DNA of 7,691 nt, taken from contig CAJYKO010000425.1 in the NCBI GenBank assembly GCA_913775215.1, forward strand, positions 1 through 7,691, read 5' to 3'. Of this stretch, positions 1 through 5,588 are shown one piece after another. Both the position numbers and the translations under genes were made by a program. The notes under the pieces were generated by a model that saw only the letters and a program-made list of their open reading frames with translations, did no database searches and was not told where the DNA came from. The stretch is from an uncultured Devosia sp. GTDB lineage: Bacteria; Pseudomonadota; Alphaproteobacteria; Rhizobiales; Devosiaceae. Position 1 is the first letter of the stretch. Each line of letters starts with the position of its first letter.

Positions 1-809
1 GCCGAAATCCCTCGCCGCCGCGCCTCGTCGGCCGCTGCCGAGAGGGACAAGGCCGCCGACGCGATGGTCACGACAGAATTTCCAACGAACCGCGGATCGT
101 CCGAACGCGGCGCGAGATTGTCCTCGCTCGCCAAAACCTGCTTCACGGCCTCCGGCAGGTCTAGCCGATAGAGATCGGCTAACTTTCGCGCCTCTGCCCG
201 CGTCCCCCTGAGCGAAATCGTCGGACCCGATGCCACGAGGGCAGGATCGTCGCCGGGCACGTCGGAAACGACGAGCGTTGCGACCCGCGCCGGTGCGGCC
301 AGCGCTGCGAGCCGGCCGCCCTTCAGGCTCGAAAACTGATTGCGGATGAGGTTCATCACCGCGATCGGCGCGCCGGAAGCGAGGAGCGCGCGGTTCACCG
401 CCTGCTCGTCTTCGAGTGTCAGGCCTTCGGCCGGCGCAGGGAGCAGGGCGGAGCCGCCGCCCGAAATCAGCGCGACGACAAGATCGTCGGCCGTGAGGCC
501 AGAGACCAGGCTTTTGAGCCGCTGGGCTGCGGCAAAGCCTGCGGCGTCTGGAACCGGATGGGCGGCTTCGACGATTTCAATGCGCTCGCAGGCCTCGGCA
601 TAGCCATAGCGCGTGACGACGAGACCGGCGTGAATGTCATGTGGCCATGCCTGTTCGAAGGCGCGCGCCATCTGCGCGGAAGCCTTACCGGCGCCGATGA
701 CGATGGTCCGGCTCTTTGGCGCCTCGGGCAAATGCCGTTCCACCGCCAATGACGGCTGGGCTCGATTGACAGCAAGCTCGAACAGCGATTGCAGGATTTC
801 GCGATCCAT
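1..809 (-). CDS. gckA: Glycerate 2-kinase (DUF4147/MOFRL family), 3' end cut off by the window edge
   Basis: Phosphorylates D-glycerate to 2-phosphoglycerate with ATP in the cytoplasm, feeding glycerate (from tartronate semialdehyde, hydroxypyruvate or the serine cycle) into lower glycolysis. The first 269 residues are visible; family members usually have about 420, so the C-terminal MOFRL part lies outside. Family landmarks seen are GAGKAS at residues 39-44, AHPVPD at about 83-88, SGGGSALLPAP at 116-126, KGGRLA at 163-168 and SDVPGDDPALVASGPT at 182-197. The ATG at 807-809 is preceded by GGAGG (815-819 on the complementary strand) at 5 bases. One odd point: the stretch before KGGRL reads RNQFSSL, where I recall relatives having R-K-H-L-S, so Lys and His appear replaced. 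The gene is divergent from the phosphonate operon with 121 bases between. The older label hydroxypyruvate reductase (TtuD) is attached to the same family; kinase is the better-supported role. Confident family call. Confidence 0.9.
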   Translation of the reverse strand, partial: MDREILQSLFELAVNRAQPSLAVERHLPEAPKSRTIVIGAGKASAQMARAFEQAWPHDIHAGLVVTRYGYAEACERIEIVEAAHPVPDAAGFAAAQRLKSLVSGLTADDLVVALISGGGSALLPAPAEGLTLEDEQAVNRALLASGAPIAVMNLIRNQFSSLKGGRLAALAAPARVATLVVSDVPGDDPALVASGPTISLRGTRAEARKLADLYRLDLPEAVKQVLASEDNLAPRSDDPRFVGNSVVTIASAALSLSAAADEARRRGIS

Positions 810-842
810 TTGGTCCTCCGGCCGTTTTCCCCGCGCCTTTGT

Positions 843-859
843 GACGGGGGCATCCCGTC
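843..859. promoter_or_regulatory. Small dyad in the divergent glycerate kinase/phn control region
   Basis: GACGGG (843-848) and CCCGTC (854-859) form a perfect 6-base inverted repeat around a 5-base centre. It sits between the two divergent starts and could be a regulator operator or a weak hairpin at the 5' end of a transcript. Nothing in the window identifies the factor. Six-base dyads arise by chance in GC-rich DNA, so this is tentative. Confidence 0.2.
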
Positions 860-877
860 TTGTCCAGCCTTGCCAGC

Positions 878-895
878 CTGTCAAAAGGCGGACAC
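878..895 (+). promoter_or_regulatory. Degenerate Pho-box-like repeat upstream of the phn operon
   Basis: The 18 bases read CTGTCAA-AAGG-CGGACAC: two 7-base half-sites 11 bases apart, the geometry of a PhoB box (CTGTCAT-N4-CTGTCAT). The first half-site matches 6 of 7 positions, the second only 4 of 7. It ends 35 bases before the GTG of the DUF1045 gene, a fitting place for activation under phosphate starvation, which is the usual control of C-P lyase genes. The weak second half makes this a guess. Confidence 0.3.
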
Positions 896-930
896 ATAGA
901 GGCTTTAGCGGCAGGCGCAGGGAGTTTTCC

Positions 931-1620
931 GTGACCGAACGATTCGCCATTTATTACGCGCCCTCTGCCACCAGCCCCCTCTGGGACCGGGCTTCGGCCT
1001 GGCTTGGGCGCGATCCACTGACCAATGAACTCTTCGAAGGCGCGATTGCCGGGATCGAGCGCAATCGGCTGCTCAATCTCACCCAATCGGCCAATCGCTA
1101 TGCGTTTCACGCCACCATCAAGCCGCCCATGGCCCTTATCGATGGCGCGACGGTGGAAGATCTGCGCGCGAGCCTTGCCGACTTTGCCAAGCGCCAAACG
1201 CCCTTCGAGATCGGCAAACTGACCGTAGCTTCACTCGACGGCTTTTTGGCGCTGGTTCCGGAGGCCGAAAACGAAGCGCTGGTCGATTTTGCCGCTTCGG
1301 TCGTTGAAGAGTTTGAACCGCATCGCGCGCCGCTCAGCCTGAAGGATCGCGCGGCCCGCCTTGCGCGGGGCTTGACGCCGCGTCAGGAAGAACTGCTCGA
1401 CGCCTATGGCTACCCTTACGTGTTCGACGAATTCCGCTTTCATATGACGCTGACCGACAGGCTCAACGAAGAGGATCATGCCGAAGTCCTGGCCGCCGCC
1501 CAGGCCTGGTTCGCCCCTGACCTCGCCGAACCTGTCGTCTTCGATCGCCTCGTCCTCTATCACGAGCCCGAACCGGCCGCCTATTTCCGCCGCCTCGAAG
1601 ATTATCGCCTGGGAGCCTGA
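931..1620 (+). CDS. 2H phosphoesterase-superfamily phosphonate metabolism protein (DUF1045, TIGR03223-type)
   Basis: A 229-residue protein of the DUF1045 family, found in C-P lyase gene clusters of Alphaproteobacteria. Two H-x-T motifs are visible, HATIKPP at residues 60-66 and HMTL at 171-174. Their spacing and setting are those of the 2H phosphoesterase fold, in which the paired histidines hydrolyse cyclic phosphodiesters. The GTG at 931 follows GGAG by 6 bases; the frame stays open upstream to 634, but that extension lies opposite the 5' end of glycerate kinase and does not resemble the family. The stop is 2 bases before the phnM GTG, so the genes form one operon. The likely job, by inference, is opening 5-phosphoribosyl-1,2-cyclic phosphate, the C-P lyase product, in place of PhnP. 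Family call firm, substrate inferred. Confidence 0.88.
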   Translation: MTERFAIYYAPSATSPLWDRASAWLGRDPLTNELFEGAIAGIERNRLLNLTQSANRYAFHATIKPPMALIDGATVEDLRASLADFAKRQTPFEIGKLTVASLDGFLALVPEAENEALVDFAASVVEEFEPHRAPLSLKDRAARLARGLTPRQEELLDAYGYPYVFDEFRFHMTLTDRLNEEDHAEVLAAAQAWFAPDLAEPVVFDRLVLYHEPEPAAYFRRLEDYRLGA

Positions 1621-1622
1621 GC

Positions 1623-2759
1623 GTGTCTGAATTCGTCCTCAAGAACGCGCGTGTCGTCCTGCTCGATAGCGTCGTTTCCGGTAGTGTCACGATCAAGGAT
1701 GGCATCATCGCCGATATCGCCACCGACCCCGTGCAGCAGGGCGAGGACTTTGAGGGCGATTATCTGATCCCAGGGATTGTCGAGCTCCACACCGATCATC
1801 TCGAAACCCATTATCGCCCGCGTCCCGGCGTCTTCTGGGACCCGCTCGCCGCGCTCCATTCTCATGACGTGCAGATCTTCGGCTCCGGCATCACCACCGT
1901 CTTCGACGCTGTCCGCATCGGCTCGGATGTCGACATGCCCGAAATGTTCGACCATTCGCGCAAAATGGTGGAGGCCATTCGCCAAGGCCCGGATCAGGGG
2001 TGGCTCCGCGCCGAGCACTTTTTGCATTTGCGCTGCGAATTGCCGAGCCACGATGTCTTGGAACATTTCGAGGCTTTTGCCGATCATCCGCTGACCAGGC
2101 TCGCCTCGGTGATGGATCATACGCCGGGCCAGCGCCAATTCCGCTCGCTCGACGACTACAAACGCTTTTATTCCAAGCATATGGGCCAGAGCGAAGCGCA
2201 GATGCAGGCCTATATCGATGCGCGCCAGGCCGAGCACGATCGATATTCGGCCAAAAACCGCACTGCAATCGTCGCGCTGGCGCAAAAATTTGGTCTCGCG
2301 CTTGCGAGCCACGACGATGCCACGATCGCCCATGTCGAGGAAGCCGCGGAAAACGGCATCGCCATCGCCGAATTCCCGACGACGCTCGAAGCTGCCGCCG
2401 CGGCAAAGGATGCCGGTATTGCCGTTCTGATGGGCGCGCCCAACGTCGTGCGCGGCCGGTCCCATTCGGGCAATATCTCGGCCAGCGATCTCGTCGCCGC
2501 GGGCCTGCTCGATATTCTCAGTTCCGACTATGTCCCGTTTTCGCTGCTCCAGGCGGTGTTCCTCCTGCCCCAGCGCATCGACGATATCGGCCTGCCGGAA
2601 GCCGTGGCGCTCGTCACGCGCAACCCGGCCGAGGCGGCGGGGCTTGTGGATCGCGGCGAGATCGCCATTGGCAAGCGGGCCGACCTGGTGCGAGTGTCGG
2701 GACAGGGACGCATCCCGGCGGTGCGGGGCGTCTGGAAACAAGGGGTCCGCGTCAGTTGA
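1623..2759 (+). CDS. phnM: Alpha-D-ribose 1-methylphosphonate 5-triphosphate diphosphatase PhnM
   Basis: PhnM removes pyrophosphate from alpha-D-ribose 1-methylphosphonate 5-triphosphate, giving the 5-phosphate that the radical-SAM C-P lyase PhnJ cleaves. The 378 residues match the family length. It is an amidohydrolase: after the N-terminal beta-sandwich part comes the metal-binding ELHTDHLE at residues 54-61, then MDHTPGQRQF at 164-173, ASHDDAT at 228-234, GAPNVVRGRSHSGN at 271-284 and LSSDYVP at 299-305, all typical PhnM blocks. The start is GTG, 2 bases after the stop of the DUF1045 gene, implying translational coupling. The TGA stop overlaps the TTG start of phnN. No defect is visible. 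Cytoplasmic; presumably expressed under phosphate limitation with the rest of the operon. Confidence 0.97.
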   Translation: MSEFVLKNARVVLLDSVVSGSVTIKDGIIADIATDPVQQGEDFEGDYLIPGIVELHTDHLETHYRPRPGVFWDPLAALHSHDVQIFGSGITTVFDAVRIGSDVDMPEMFDHSRKMVEAIRQGPDQGWLRAEHFLHLRCELPSHDVLEHFEAFADHPLTRLASVMDHTPGQRQFRSLDDYKRFYSKHMGQSEAQMQAYIDARQAEHDRYSAKNRTAIVALAQKFGLALASHDDATIAHVEEAAENGIAIAEFPTTLEAAAAAKDAGIAVLMGAPNVVRGRSHSGNISASDLVAAGLLDILSSDYVPFSLLQAVFLLPQRIDDIGLPEAVALVTRNPAEAAGLVDRGEIAIGKRADLVRVSGQGRIPAVRGVWKQGVRVS

Positions 2760-3322
2760 ACGATCGTCCGCCTGGAGTGCTGGTGCTGGTCATTGGGCCT
2801 TCGGGCGTCGGCAAGGACACGCTCATCACCGGCGCCCGTCAGGCTCTTGATGCCGACAAGCGCTTCAGCTTCGTGCGGCGCCTCGTCACCCGCCCCACCG
2901 ATATCGATCTCGAAGACCACCTCTCCATCGAACCCGAGGATTTTCGCCGGGCCCTGGCCGAAGGGCGCCTGGCGCTCGATTGGGAAGCCCATGGGCTAAA
3001 TTACGCTCTGCCGATCAGCGTCGATACCGATCTCGCCCTCGGGCGGATCGTCGTAGCCAATGTCTCGCGCCATGTCGTGGGCAAGGCCATTGCCAAATAT
3101 CCAGCCTGCCGCGTCGTCATGATCACAGCGGAAATTTCGCTCCGTGCCCAGCGTCTTTACCAGCGCGGCCGAGAAAATCGCGATCAGATCACCGCCCGCC
3201 TGGCTCGTGAAGGCGCCGCCCTTCCTGCCGACGTGTCGCCGATCGTCATCGACAATTCGAGTTCGGTCGGCATCGGCGTGACCGCCTTCGTCATGGCTTT
3301 GCGGGCGCTCGCCGAAGAGTGA
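2756..3322 (+). CDS. phnN: Ribose 1,5-bisphosphate phosphokinase PhnN
   Basis: PhnN uses ATP to phosphorylate ribose 1,5-bisphosphate to PRPP, the last step recycling the ribosyl carrier of the C-P lyase pathway. Visible are the P-loop GPSGVGKDT at residues 14-22, with the Asp after Lys that is usual in PhnN, the conserved DWEAHGLNYALP at 75-86, and a guanylate-kinase-like fold pattern. The chosen start is TTG at 2756, overlapping the phnM stop as TTGA, with AGGGG 10 bases upstream; it gives 188 residues, the normal length. The alternative is GTG at 2777, preceded by GGA, giving 181 residues and placing the P-loop very close to the N-terminus. The open frame continues far upstream only as a shadow of phnM. 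Third gene of the operon. Confidence 0.95.
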   Translation: MNDRPPGVLVLVIGPSGVGKDTLITGARQALDADKRFSFVRRLVTRPTDIDLEDHLSIEPEDFRRALAEGRLALDWEAHGLNYALPISVDTDLALGRIVVANVSRHVVGKAIAKYPACRVVMITAEISLRAQRLYQRGRENRDQITARLAREGAALPADVSPIVIDNSSSVGIGVTAFVMALRALAEE

Positions 3323-3375
3323 ACCCTTACACCGCTTCTGCGTTTGAATGAGATATCCAGCGTCAGGAGTTTTTC

Positions 3376-3525
3376 ATGAGCCGAAACGGACTTTACGCCC
3401 TGGTGGCGGTGCTCGCCATCGCGGTAATTGGCTTTGCCGTCTATACCTATCAGCAGCAGCAAGCCCGCCCGGGTGTCGAAGTGCGCATTGACCAGCAGGG
3501 AGTGTCGATCGATGGAAACGGATAA
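3376..3525 (+). CDS. Small single-pass membrane protein, 49 aa, unknown function
   Basis: A short gene with AGGAG at 3365-3369, 6 bases before its ATG. Residues 6-25 form one hydrophobic segment (Leu/Ala/Val/Ile), followed by a Gln-rich turn (YQQQQ) and a short polar tail ending in GVEVRIDQQGVSIDGNG. The tail has an alternating polar/nonpolar pattern suggesting a beta hairpin. From memory this layout, a membrane anchor followed by a GVE-x-R-I-D tail, resembles small uncharacterised proteins of Hyphomicrobiales, but I cannot name a family. It follows phnN by 53 bases and may be read through from it, or have its own promoter. Its last 14 bases overlap the next gene, so the two are probably translated together. 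Topology is likely N-in with the tail in the periplasm, although the Arg at position 3 is the only strong cue. Confidence 0.7.
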   Translation: MSRNGLYALVAVLAIAVIGFAVYTYQQQQARPGVEVRIDQQGVSIDGNG

Positions 3526-3709
3526 GGACCTCCAGCGCACCGCTGTCACCACCGCCATTACCGTCGAATTGCAGCGCCAGGCGGAAGCCGGCGCGCAGCG
3601 TATCGATGTCGACGCGCTTGCCGATGCCGTGCTCCAGTCCTTCGAGCCCACCGGCCCAGCCGCCGAAGGCCGGCGCCCCGAAGAGCTCAATTCGAGCAAT
3701 GACGGCTGA
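3512..3709 (+). CDS. Small hypothetical protein, 65 aa, overlapping the preceding gene
   Basis: The ATG at 3512 lies inside the last codons of the 49-aa membrane protein gene, 14 bases before that gene ends. GGGAG at 3498-3502 is 9 bases upstream, so the ribosome-binding site is embedded in the neighbour. The product is soluble and mostly helical: residues 3-45 are rich in Ala, Leu, Gln, Asp and Val with two likely helices, followed by a disordered Pro/Gly/Glu tail. There are no cysteines and no recognisable domain. The frame remains open upstream to 3428, but that part is a shadow of the first gene. The overlap suggests coupled production and perhaps a physical link to the membrane protein, which is inference. 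A hairpin begins 6 bases after the stop codon. Confidence 0.6.
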   Translation: METDKDLQRTAVTTAITVELQRQAEAGAQRIDVDALADAVLQSFEPTGPAAEGRRPEELNSSNDG

Positions 3710-3714
3710 AGCCT

Positions 3715-3747
3715 GTCTCCTCGAAGTGGGAACCCGTTTCAGGAGAC
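3715..3747 (+). terminator. Long imperfect hairpin after the small-gene pair
   Basis: GTCTCCT (3715-3721) pairs with AGGAGAC (3741-3747). Inside it GAAGTGG (3723-3729) pairs with CCGTTTC (3734-3740) through two G-U pairs, leaving one bulged C at 3722 and a GAAC loop. That makes about 14 pairs. No T-run follows, so this is either a Rho-dependent or 3'-end-protecting hairpin rather than a classic intrinsic terminator. Confidence 0.4.
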
Positions 3748-3769
3748 GAGCGCATTAGGTAATTGTGCT

Positions 3770-3808
3770 GAGGGGCCTTGGCAAAAGCCAGTACGGCCCC
3801 TCCTCTTT
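3770..3808 (+). terminator. Second GC-rich hairpin followed by a weak pyrimidine tract
   Basis: GAGGGGCC (3770-3777) and GGCCCCTC (3795-3802) pair perfectly over 8 bases, with an inner TGGC-AAAA-GCCA hairpin (3779-3790). CTCTTT follows, a short T stretch. It lies 22 bases after the first hairpin. Together they plausibly end transcription of the phn/small-gene unit. The T-tract is poor, so strength is uncertain. Confidence 0.42.
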
Positions 3809-3895
3809 CCCCCATTCCGCTGGAAATTTCCCGCCAATCGTCGCGGCGCACACTTGGCCCGGCCTCAGAAGAGGCGTCCAGTGTGGAGCCATGTC

Positions 3896-4180
3896 ATGGC
3901 GCGCTATATCCGCGTCTCCCCCGAACAGATTCCGATGGGCCAGACGGCCCTGCTGCTCTTTGTCCACCATGATGAGCTGTGTGCGGGCGCGATCGAGCAT
4001 CGCCCAGATGGGCGGCTTGATCGCCGCGTGCCGGATAACCCGTCGCCGCACGATCTGGTGCTCGGCATTTGTCGGCTGATGGCCGACCTGCCAGACAATG
4101 CCGACCTGTTGGTCGTAATGGAGCCCATGGCGTATTGGCCAGCATCATTCCCAAAACTACATCAATATGCAAAGCTATAA
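3896..4180 (+). CDS. Hypothetical protein, 94 aa, unrecognised, with an AT-rich 3' end
   Basis: Starts at ATG 3896 with GGAG at 3885-3888, 7 bases upstream; a longer in-frame start at 3854 lacks a good ribosome-binding site. The sequence begins MARYIRVSPEQIPMGQTALL, followed by a hydrophobic beta-like strand (TALLLFVHH), an acidic helical region around DNPSPHDLVLGICRLMADL, and a second hydrophobic strand (ADLLVVMEP). I recognise no family. Codon use is GC-rich and coding-like up to about base 4140. The last 13 codons or so (ASFPKLHQYAKL and stop) are AT-rich and merge into the following AT-rich spacer, so the original C-terminus may have been replaced or lost at a junction. It could be an intact small orphan or a truncated remnant. 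Confidence 0.45.
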   Translation: MARYIRVSPEQIPMGQTALLLFVHHDELCAGAIEHRPDGRLDRRVPDNPSPHDLVLGICRLMADLPDNADLLVVMEPMAYWPASFPKLHQYAKL

Positions 4181-4344
4181 AATAAAGAATCAGTTATATT
4201 CAATTTTAGCAAGTAACAGTCAAATAACCGATTTCAGTGCAACTCAATAATATACGTAGAGTCTCGAATTTATTGGCAGCGTCGACCGGCGCAACATCTG
4301 CCTCAAGACAGCAAGAGAACTTGTTGTTCATCCAGGAGGTAGTA
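4141..4344 (+). promoter_or_regulatory. AT-rich island and leader upstream of the secreted repeat protein gene
   Basis: From about 4141 to 4275 the base composition falls sharply from the GC-rich surroundings, with stretches such as CTATAAAATAAAG and AATAATATAC. It lies just before the secreted protein gene, so it most likely carries that gene's promoter; TATAAA near 4176 and TAATAT near 4248 are possible -10 elements, but I find no convincing -35 partner. In Alphaproteobacteria such islands are typical targets of silencers like MucR/Ros. That link is inference. No gene is seen between 4181 and 4344. Confidence 0.35.
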
Positions 4345-5148
4345 ATGATCAAATTGAATAAGACCGCGATTGCAATTGGCCTCACGGCTGCGCTCTGGTC
4401 CAGCACATCCATGGCTCTCGATCTGGGCGGCACCCTGAGTTCCGTCACCGATACGGTCAATGACGTCACCGAAACCGTCACCAACACGGTTGAAAATGTG
4501 ACTGGTATCGACACGGGCGTCAGCCTCAGCAGCGGCGACGGCAGCTTGCTCGAGGTCAAGGCAAATGTCGAAAACCTCGTCGATGCCAATGTCAGCGTCG
4601 GCGGCTCCGGTGGCCTGCTCGATGTTGGCGTCAATATTGGCGGTGGCGGCGGCGGTGGAAATGGCGGCAATGGGGGTAATGGCGGCAATGGTGGAAACGG
4701 CACCAATGGCCACATCGGCACCAACGGCAACAGCGGCAACAGCGGCAACAGCGGCACCAACGGCAACGGCTTCGGGAATAATGGCAGCAACGGCGCCAAC
4801 GGATCTGGCATCATCCGCTCGGGCGGCTCAGGGCAGAGCGGCGGTTTTGTCGCTACCGCAGCTTGCGCCGGCACCAACCCCAACCAGCTGGTGAACCTCT
4901 TCGAATCCACCCGGATCCGCAATTGGAACCGCGCCACCAATATCCAGCTCGTGCCCGTCCCGGTCTGTGCCGAAGTGCGCAAGCAACTGGCCGGTTGGCT
5001 TGCCAGCAATGGCGATTATCACCGCATGGTGGGCGCCGTTTCCTCCGATGCGTTGATCAACGCTGCGCTCAGCCGCACCAAATATCAGCCCGGCAACGTC
5101 ATCGGAGTGCAGTCTTCTGGCTCCACCCTTACCGTATACGTCTTCTGA
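4345..5148 (+). CDS. Secreted Gly/Asn-repeat protein with a two-cysteine C-terminal domain, function unknown
   Basis: A 267-residue exported protein. The ATG is chosen because a perfect AGGAGGT (4334-4340) lies 4 bases upstream and because it begins a signal peptide: charged residues IKLNK, hydrophobic core AIAIGLTAAL, and an STSMA-LD cleavage site near residue 24. Then come a Thr/Val/Asn-rich segment (about 30-54), two similar blocks with SLLEV and GLLDV (67-98), a Gly7 run and G-G-N/N-S-G triplet repeats to about residue 155, and a compact C-terminal domain (about 168-267). The last has Cys174 and Cys208, which could form a disulfide, and ends in TLTVYVF. The frame is open back to 4237, but that extension would bury the signal peptide. 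The architecture suggests a cell-surface or matrix protein; no function can be named. The low-complexity tract separates two folded ends like a flexible linker. Confidence 0.82.
   Translation: MIKLNKTAIAIGLTAALWSSTSMALDLGGTLSSVTDTVNDVTETVTNTVENVTGIDTGVSLSSGDGSLLEVKANVENLVDANVSVGGSGGLLDVGVNIGGGGGGGNGGNGGNGGNGGNGTNGHIGTNGNSGNSGNSGTNGNGFGNNGSNGANGSGIIRSGGSGQSGGFVATAACAGTNPNQLVNLFESTRIRNWNRATNIQLVPVPVCAEVRKQLAGWLASNGDYHRMVGAVSSDALINAALSRTKYQPGNVIGVQSSGSTLTVYVF
4639..4809 (+). repeat. Degenerate 9-base tandem repeats encoding Gly-Gly-Asn / Asn-Ser-Gly
   Basis: Within the secreted protein gene, residues 99-155 come from short in-frame tandem units of the type GGCGGCAAT and AGCGGCAAC; the latter occurs twice perfectly at 4732-4749 followed by a partial third copy. 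Because units are multiples of three, copy-number change by slippage would alter linker length without breaking the frame. Confidence 0.75.
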
Positions 5149-5179
5149 TCCCTGCGCCCCGACCTCAGAAGACGACGAT

Positions 5180-5205
5180 CCGGCTGCCGCAAGGCAGCCG
5201 GTTTC
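5180..5205 (+). terminator. Hairpin terminator between convergent genes
   Basis: CCGGCTGCC (5180-5188) and GGCAGCCGG (5193-5201) form a perfect 9-pair GC-rich stem with a GCAA loop (on the plus strand), followed by TTTC. It starts 31 bases after the stop of the secreted protein gene and lies 28 bases beyond the stop of the convergent 71-aa gene. It can serve both, though the T-run favours the plus strand. Confidence 0.65.
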
Positions 5206-5229
5206 GCTCGTACAGAAAAGACGAAACCA

Positions 5230-5445
5230 CTAGAGCGTGGGGCGGCCTTCGACGGCGTCACGCACAGCTGCATGAGCCACTTCGATGGACGCGAAATGCT
5301 GGCCATCGACCACGAAGGCCGGCAGCTTGACGGCGAGGAACCTAAAACCCCCATCCGTCGGCACGACGACGCCCTGGGGCTCGCCAGCCACTTCGATAAC
5401 GGTTGGCCGAAGCGTTTCGGCCCTCTTGATGCTGTTTTCCTGCAT
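5230..5445 (-). CDS. Hypothetical protein, 71 aa
   Basis: A small soluble protein beginning MQENSIKRAETLRPTVIEVA. AGGGAG on the minus strand (5460-5455) is 9 bases before the ATG at 5445. Residues 15-20 (TVIEVA), 24-29 (QGVVVP), 33-38 (GFRFLA) and 44-54 form short strands, giving a beta-rich core. A helix (ASIEVAHAAVRDAVEG) closes the protein. The repeated phrase GEPQGVVVPTDGGFRFLAV reads like a small beta-barrel or hairpin domain. I do not recognise a family and see no catalytic motif, signal peptide or cysteines. It stands alone: convergent with the secreted repeat protein and separated by 443 bases from the next gene on its strand. A double dyad 108-143 bases upstream suggests specific regulation. 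Confidence 0.6.
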   Translation of the reverse strand: MQENSIKRAETLRPTVIEVAGEPQGVVVPTDGGFRFLAVKLPAFVVDGQHFASIEVAHAAVRDAVEGRPTL

Positions 5446-5552
5446 GGGTGGAATCTCCCTTGCGCGACGAAAAGGAAAACACGGGCGGTGGAACTCTCCA
5501 CGCCGGTGAAGCCTGATCGCTGCGGATCTTATCGAAACTCTGAGACGGTGGT

Positions 5553-5588
5553 GTGACGTTAGTCACCTTGGATGTGAGCTGGTCACAT
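5553..5588. promoter_or_regulatory. Two adjacent GTGA/TCAC dyads, probable operator pair
   Basis: GTGAC-GTTA-GTCAC (5553-5566) and ATGTGA-GCTGG-TCACAT (5572-5588) are both perfect inverted repeats sharing the same half-site GTGA/TCAC. Their centres are about 20 bases apart, two helical turns, so dimers bound to each would sit on the same DNA face. The second resembles a CRP/FNR-type site (TGTGA-N6-TCACA) but its spacer is 5, not 6. They lie 108-143 bases upstream of the 71-aa minus-strand gene and overlap its possible -35 element. The bound factor is unknown. Confidence 0.45.

Noticed and set aside
1602..2741. 379-codon minus-strand frame opposite phnM
   Set aside because: GC-rich antisense shadow of a clearly real phnM; no domain is recognisable in it.
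2000..2755. Long in-frame extension upstream of phnN
   Set aside because: It is the +1 shadow of phnM with low-complexity Arg/Gly composition; PhnN normally starts just before its P-loop.
3822..3831. Perfect 10-base palindrome GGAAATTTCC
   Set aside because: Short, with no gene start or second copy near it; expected by chance at this length.
4639..4809. Possible CRISPR array in the short repeats
   Set aside because: Units are 9 bases, continuous and in frame with no unique spacers; they encode a Gly/Asn linker.
4206..5009. 267-codon minus-strand frame rich in Pro and Leu opposite the secreted protein gene
   Set aside because: Its Pro/Leu run is the complement of the Gly/Asn repeats; no ribosome-binding site or family likeness.
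5573..5587. CRP/FNR binding site
   Set aside because: Half-sites match TGTGA/TCACA but the spacer is 5 rather than 6 bases, so the standard factor would not fit; reported as an unassigned dyad instead.
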